A DNA stretch of 22,655 nucleotides from a virus. The notes under the pieces are model-generated. The model had not been told where the DNA came from. It made no database searches and saw only the letters and a program-made list of their open reading frames with translations. This document shows positions 20,273-22,655 of this stretch, piece by piece. The stretch lies in IMG/VR virus record IMGVR_UViG_3300027671_000006, positions 1 through 22,655 of that record, one strand, 5' to 3'. Positions within the stretch are counted from its first letter, which is position 1. Every line of letters begins with the position of its first letter. A program made the translations under genes and the position numbers.

Positions 20273-22453
20273 ATGCCGCCATCTGATAACTTTTCGATGC
20301 CCTACACCACCAGTCCGGTGACAGCCTCTAGCGGCGATTACGCATTCGGTATAATTCGATCTCCGAAAATCGACGAAAAGGGAGAACCGCACCAGAAATC
20401 CATCCGGGATATTCAAATGGCTCGGGATGTTGTCCGAACAGTGATTATGGCGGGCCGAAATCGTCAAATTGTCAACAGCAGAATCCTTGCTAAATACAAT
20501 GCCGAGCGTCCCTACGACAGCCACAAGCTTGAATCCGAAGGACTAGGATGGAAGCAGAATTTTACGACGAAACCGTTGCCGAACATGATCGAGAAAGTCG
20601 CGCCGCGGTTCTCGATTGCCGTTGACGGATTGAAATATTTTACGAATTCTTCACTTTCAGATAAATGGTTGAACAACACTGAAAAAACGGAAAAATTCCG
20701 AAAGATAATCACTGAAACAATTCGGGGCCGGAAGGGCTGGAAAACGTTGATCGAGGATATTGCGTTTAACAACGCGCTGTTCGGTCATTCGGTTATCGCT
20801 TGGCTCGATGAGTTCAGTTGGTTTCCGAAACACTTTCAACAAGACGAGAGTTTTCTTTCCGACGGCACAAAACAAACGGTTAGCTACAGTCAGGTCGCCG
20901 TGCTGAAAGAAGTTTTCATGCCGCACGAACTGTTCGATCAGATCAAGGATATGGAGGCTGCGAAGATGGTGGGCTGGAACATCCAGGAAACCATCGACTC
21001 GATTAACCGCGCGTCTCCGGTGCAAATCCGCGACCGTCTGAACGTCGGCGGAACGTTGGAAACCTGGTATCAGAATGCATTGCGCGAACTGACTATCGGC
21101 GCAAGCTACATGGCTGGCATGAGTGTCATTGTCGTTTATTCTTTGATTGTTCAAGAAGTGACTGGGAAAGTGTCGCACTACCGTATGGCCGGCCCGGAGC
21201 TTCTTGCGATCTTTGAGAAAGATGACAGGTTTGAACGCATGGATGACTGCCTTGCATTTTTTGCGTATCAAAAGGGCAACGGAACGATGCACGGTAGTAA
21301 AGGTGTCGGACGTGATATTTACGAACTCGCGGGCATGATCGACAGGACCAGAAATGAAATCGTTGATAGGTCGATACTTTCCGGCAAACAAATGGTGCAA
21401 GGCGACGTAAAACGAATCCATCAATTCAAAATGTCGATTGTTGGCGCTACGGTTATCGTGCCGAGCGGCTGGGATTTTCTTCAGCACAAAATCGACGGAA
21501 ATATTGAACCGTTCCTCAAGCTCGATGCATATTTTTCTCAGCTTGTAGATCAGTTAATTGGAAACACATCGCCTCCAACAACTCAGAGCGGGGAGGGTAT
21601 GCGAAGTCCTGCGGCCTGGAACCTTCTTGCTTCCCGCGAGGAAGAAGGAAAAGACGTAAAGATCAATAGGTTTCTCGAACAGTTTGTTGAAATGGTCGGA
21701 ACAATGCAGCGTCGTATTTGCGATGTTGATACCAGCGACAAAGACGCAAAGGAAGCTCAGCGGCAGTTGTTGTTATCCATGACGCGCGATGAAATTGACG
21801 AACTTGCCAACGATACCGTTGCCGGAACTATTCGGGATTTGACTCCGCAGGAGCGACAATTGATTGTTGCTATTGCCGGAGAGAAAAAAGGAAATCCGTT
21901 GTATAACCAGCGCGCGCTTGAGGTTGAGGATTTGACGGCGCGAGTCGGCGCTGATTTCGCCGAGAAGGTGTTGATGCCGGCCAACGATCCAACAGAAGAA
22001 GCGGAGAATCACCGCCAGCAGCAGTTTGAATCTGCGCTGCTGTCGCTCGGTCAGCCGGTGCCAGTATCGCCTCGGGATAATCATCTTATACATCTCTCTG
22101 TGGTAATGCCGACTGCGGAAAATATGGGCCATGCGCTGATGCAAGGCGGAACGAATACTCAGGCTTTCGAGACGATATTGGCCCACATAAACGAGCACTA
22201 TAATCAGGCTCTCGGTCAAGGTGTTCCGAAAGAAAAACTCAAGGAAGTCGCCGAGTTAATGAAACAGGCCGGTCCTGCGATTGCCAAGCTTAAGGCAATC
22301 GACCAGCAGGCGCAGCAGCTTCAGGCAGCCAGCGCACAGCATGATGCAGAGCATCCGATGAATTCCATGCAGCCGTCCGCTTCACCCGGACAGCCGCCAA
22401 TGCCGGTTCCGCCCGCGCCGCCGGCACCAATGCCAAACCAAACAGCCCAATGA
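20273..22453 (+). CDS. Portal protein (726 aa)
   Basis: Forms the dodecameric ring at the capsid vertex through which DNA is packaged and ejected. Size, position after terminase and sequence character fit portals of podovirus-like phages: NAERPYDSHKLESEGLGWKQ near the N-terminus, a central region with GVGRDIYELAGMIDRTRNE, a long helical stem (PAAWNLLASREEEGKDVKIN and following), and PRDNHLIHLSVVMPTAENMG late in the protein. The last 28 residues are Pro/Gln-rich (PGQPPMPVPPAPPAPMPNQT). The ATG has no Shine-Dalgarno sequence and depends on its own promoter. Confidence 0.85.
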   Translation: MPPSDNFSMPYTTSPVTASSGDYAFGIIRSPKIDEKGEPHQKSIRDIQMARDVVRTVIMAGRNRQIVNSRILAKYNAERPYDSHKLESEGLGWKQNFTTKPLPNMIEKVAPRFSIAVDGLKYFTNSSLSDKWLNNTEKTEKFRKIITETIRGRKGWKTLIEDIAFNNALFGHSVIAWLDEFSWFPKHFQQDESFLSDGTKQTVSYSQVAVLKEVFMPHELFDQIKDMEAAKMVGWNIQETIDSINRASPVQIRDRLNVGGTLETWYQNALRELTIGASYMAGMSVIVVYSLIVQEVTGKVSHYRMAGPELLAIFEKDDRFERMDDCLAFFAYQKGNGTMHGSKGVGRDIYELAGMIDRTRNEIVDRSILSGKQMVQGDVKRIHQFKMSIVGATVIVPSGWDFLQHKIDGNIEPFLKLDAYFSQLVDQLIGNTSPPTTQSGEGMRSPAAWNLLASREEEGKDVKINRFLEQFVEMVGTMQRRICDVDTSDKDAKEAQRQLLLSMTRDEIDELANDTVAGTIRDLTPQERQLIVAIAGEKKGNPLYNQRALEVEDLTARVGADFAEKVLMPANDPTEEAENHRQQQFESALLSLGQPVPVSPRDNHLIHLSVVMPTAENMGHALMQGGTNTQAFETILAHINEHYNQALGQGVPKEKLKEVAELMKQAGPAIAKLKAIDQQAQQLQAASAQHDAEHPMNSMQPSASPGQPPMPVPPAPPAPMPNQTAQ

Positions 22454-22459
22454 CCACAC

Positions 22460-22655
22460 ATGGATATATCAAATGACTCGCTCCCTTGGAGTTCCGAGGA
22501 CGTAGCGTTATTTCGTCAGTTTCTCAAGGCCCAAACCGGCAAACGTTTTCTCCCGAAGATCGTTGAGTCGGTGCCGATATTACTTGCTAAGGGTAACGAC
22601 AATGAAATTTTAATTCGCTCCGGCGAAGTCCGGGGCTATCAACTCGCGGCTCAGG
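22460..22655 (+). CDS. Small protein following the portal, C-terminus outside the window
   Basis: ATG at 22460, six bases after the portal stop, opens a frame that runs to the window edge (65 complete codons). The product begins MDISNDSLPWSSEDVALFRQ and contains AQTGKRFLPKIVESVPILLA and IRSGEVRGYQLAA, a pattern of a W-x-x-F-L-like opening, a G-x-x-x-LP segment and a G-E-x-x-GY-x-x-A ending that I recall for small genes just after phage portals. The function is unknown. Confidence 0.65.
   Translation, partial: MDISNDSLPWSSEDVALFRQFLKAQTGKRFLPKIVESVPILLAKGNDNEILIRSGEVRGYQLAAQ

Noticed and set aside
1-22655. CRISPR array
   Set aside because: No regularly spaced direct repeats with unique spacers were seen; the only tandem repeat is the in-frame 63-bp coding repeat.

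Overview
The window is a contiguous piece of a tailed double-stranded DNA bacteriophage, open at both ends. The diagnostic genes are a terminase large subunit (17475-19415), a portal protein (20273-22453), a TerS-like HTH protein, an endonuclease VII-type HNH nuclease, a run of virion and tail-fibre genes, a beta-helix tailspike, a serine recombinase and a tRNA. Nothing identifies the host. Base composition looks close to even, and most genes lack a convincing Shine-Dalgarno sequence.

Layout. Bases 1-5615 are a leftward operon of 18 small, mostly unknown genes. Many are linked by ATGA, GTGA or TAATG overlaps, and two encode 25-residue membrane peptides too short for routine gene calling. Bases 5616-5911 are a divergent control region with a perfect 26-bp inverted repeat between two outward-facing promoters. 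Rightward from 5912 come a small basic protein, endonuclease VII and the TerS-like protein, then a gene-poor stretch (7080-7426). After that come a zinc-ribbon protein, a trypsin-like protease with a secretion signal, and the virion/receptor-binding module (8535-15150). A serine recombinase unit (15442-16360) ends at an intrinsic terminator. A second block carries a small membrane protein, an initiator-type tRNA-Met, a structured RNA element, a glycosyltransferase-like gene, TerL, two cysteine-rich proteins, the portal and the start of one more gene.

The main discovery is a promoter family. Eight sites read TTG-N3, exactly 17 bp, then CACTAT or CACTGT followed by T. In every case a start codon lies only 5-10 nt beyond the -10 box, so the transcripts should be leaderless or nearly so. 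A ninth promoter, for the recombinase, has the same start-codon geometry but a TATAGT -10 box and a 16-bp spacer. The same phage carries its own tRNA-Met(CAT) with the initiator hallmarks A11:U24 and a weak 1:72 pair, plus an unusual C33. Leaderless mRNAs begin translation by direct recognition of the start codon by initiator tRNA on the ribosome. The two observations together suggest a coordinated non-Shine-Dalgarno initiation strategy: leaderless first genes, stop/start-coupled downstream genes, and a phage-supplied initiator tRNA. The promoter pattern and tRNA are read directly from the sequence; their functional link is inference.
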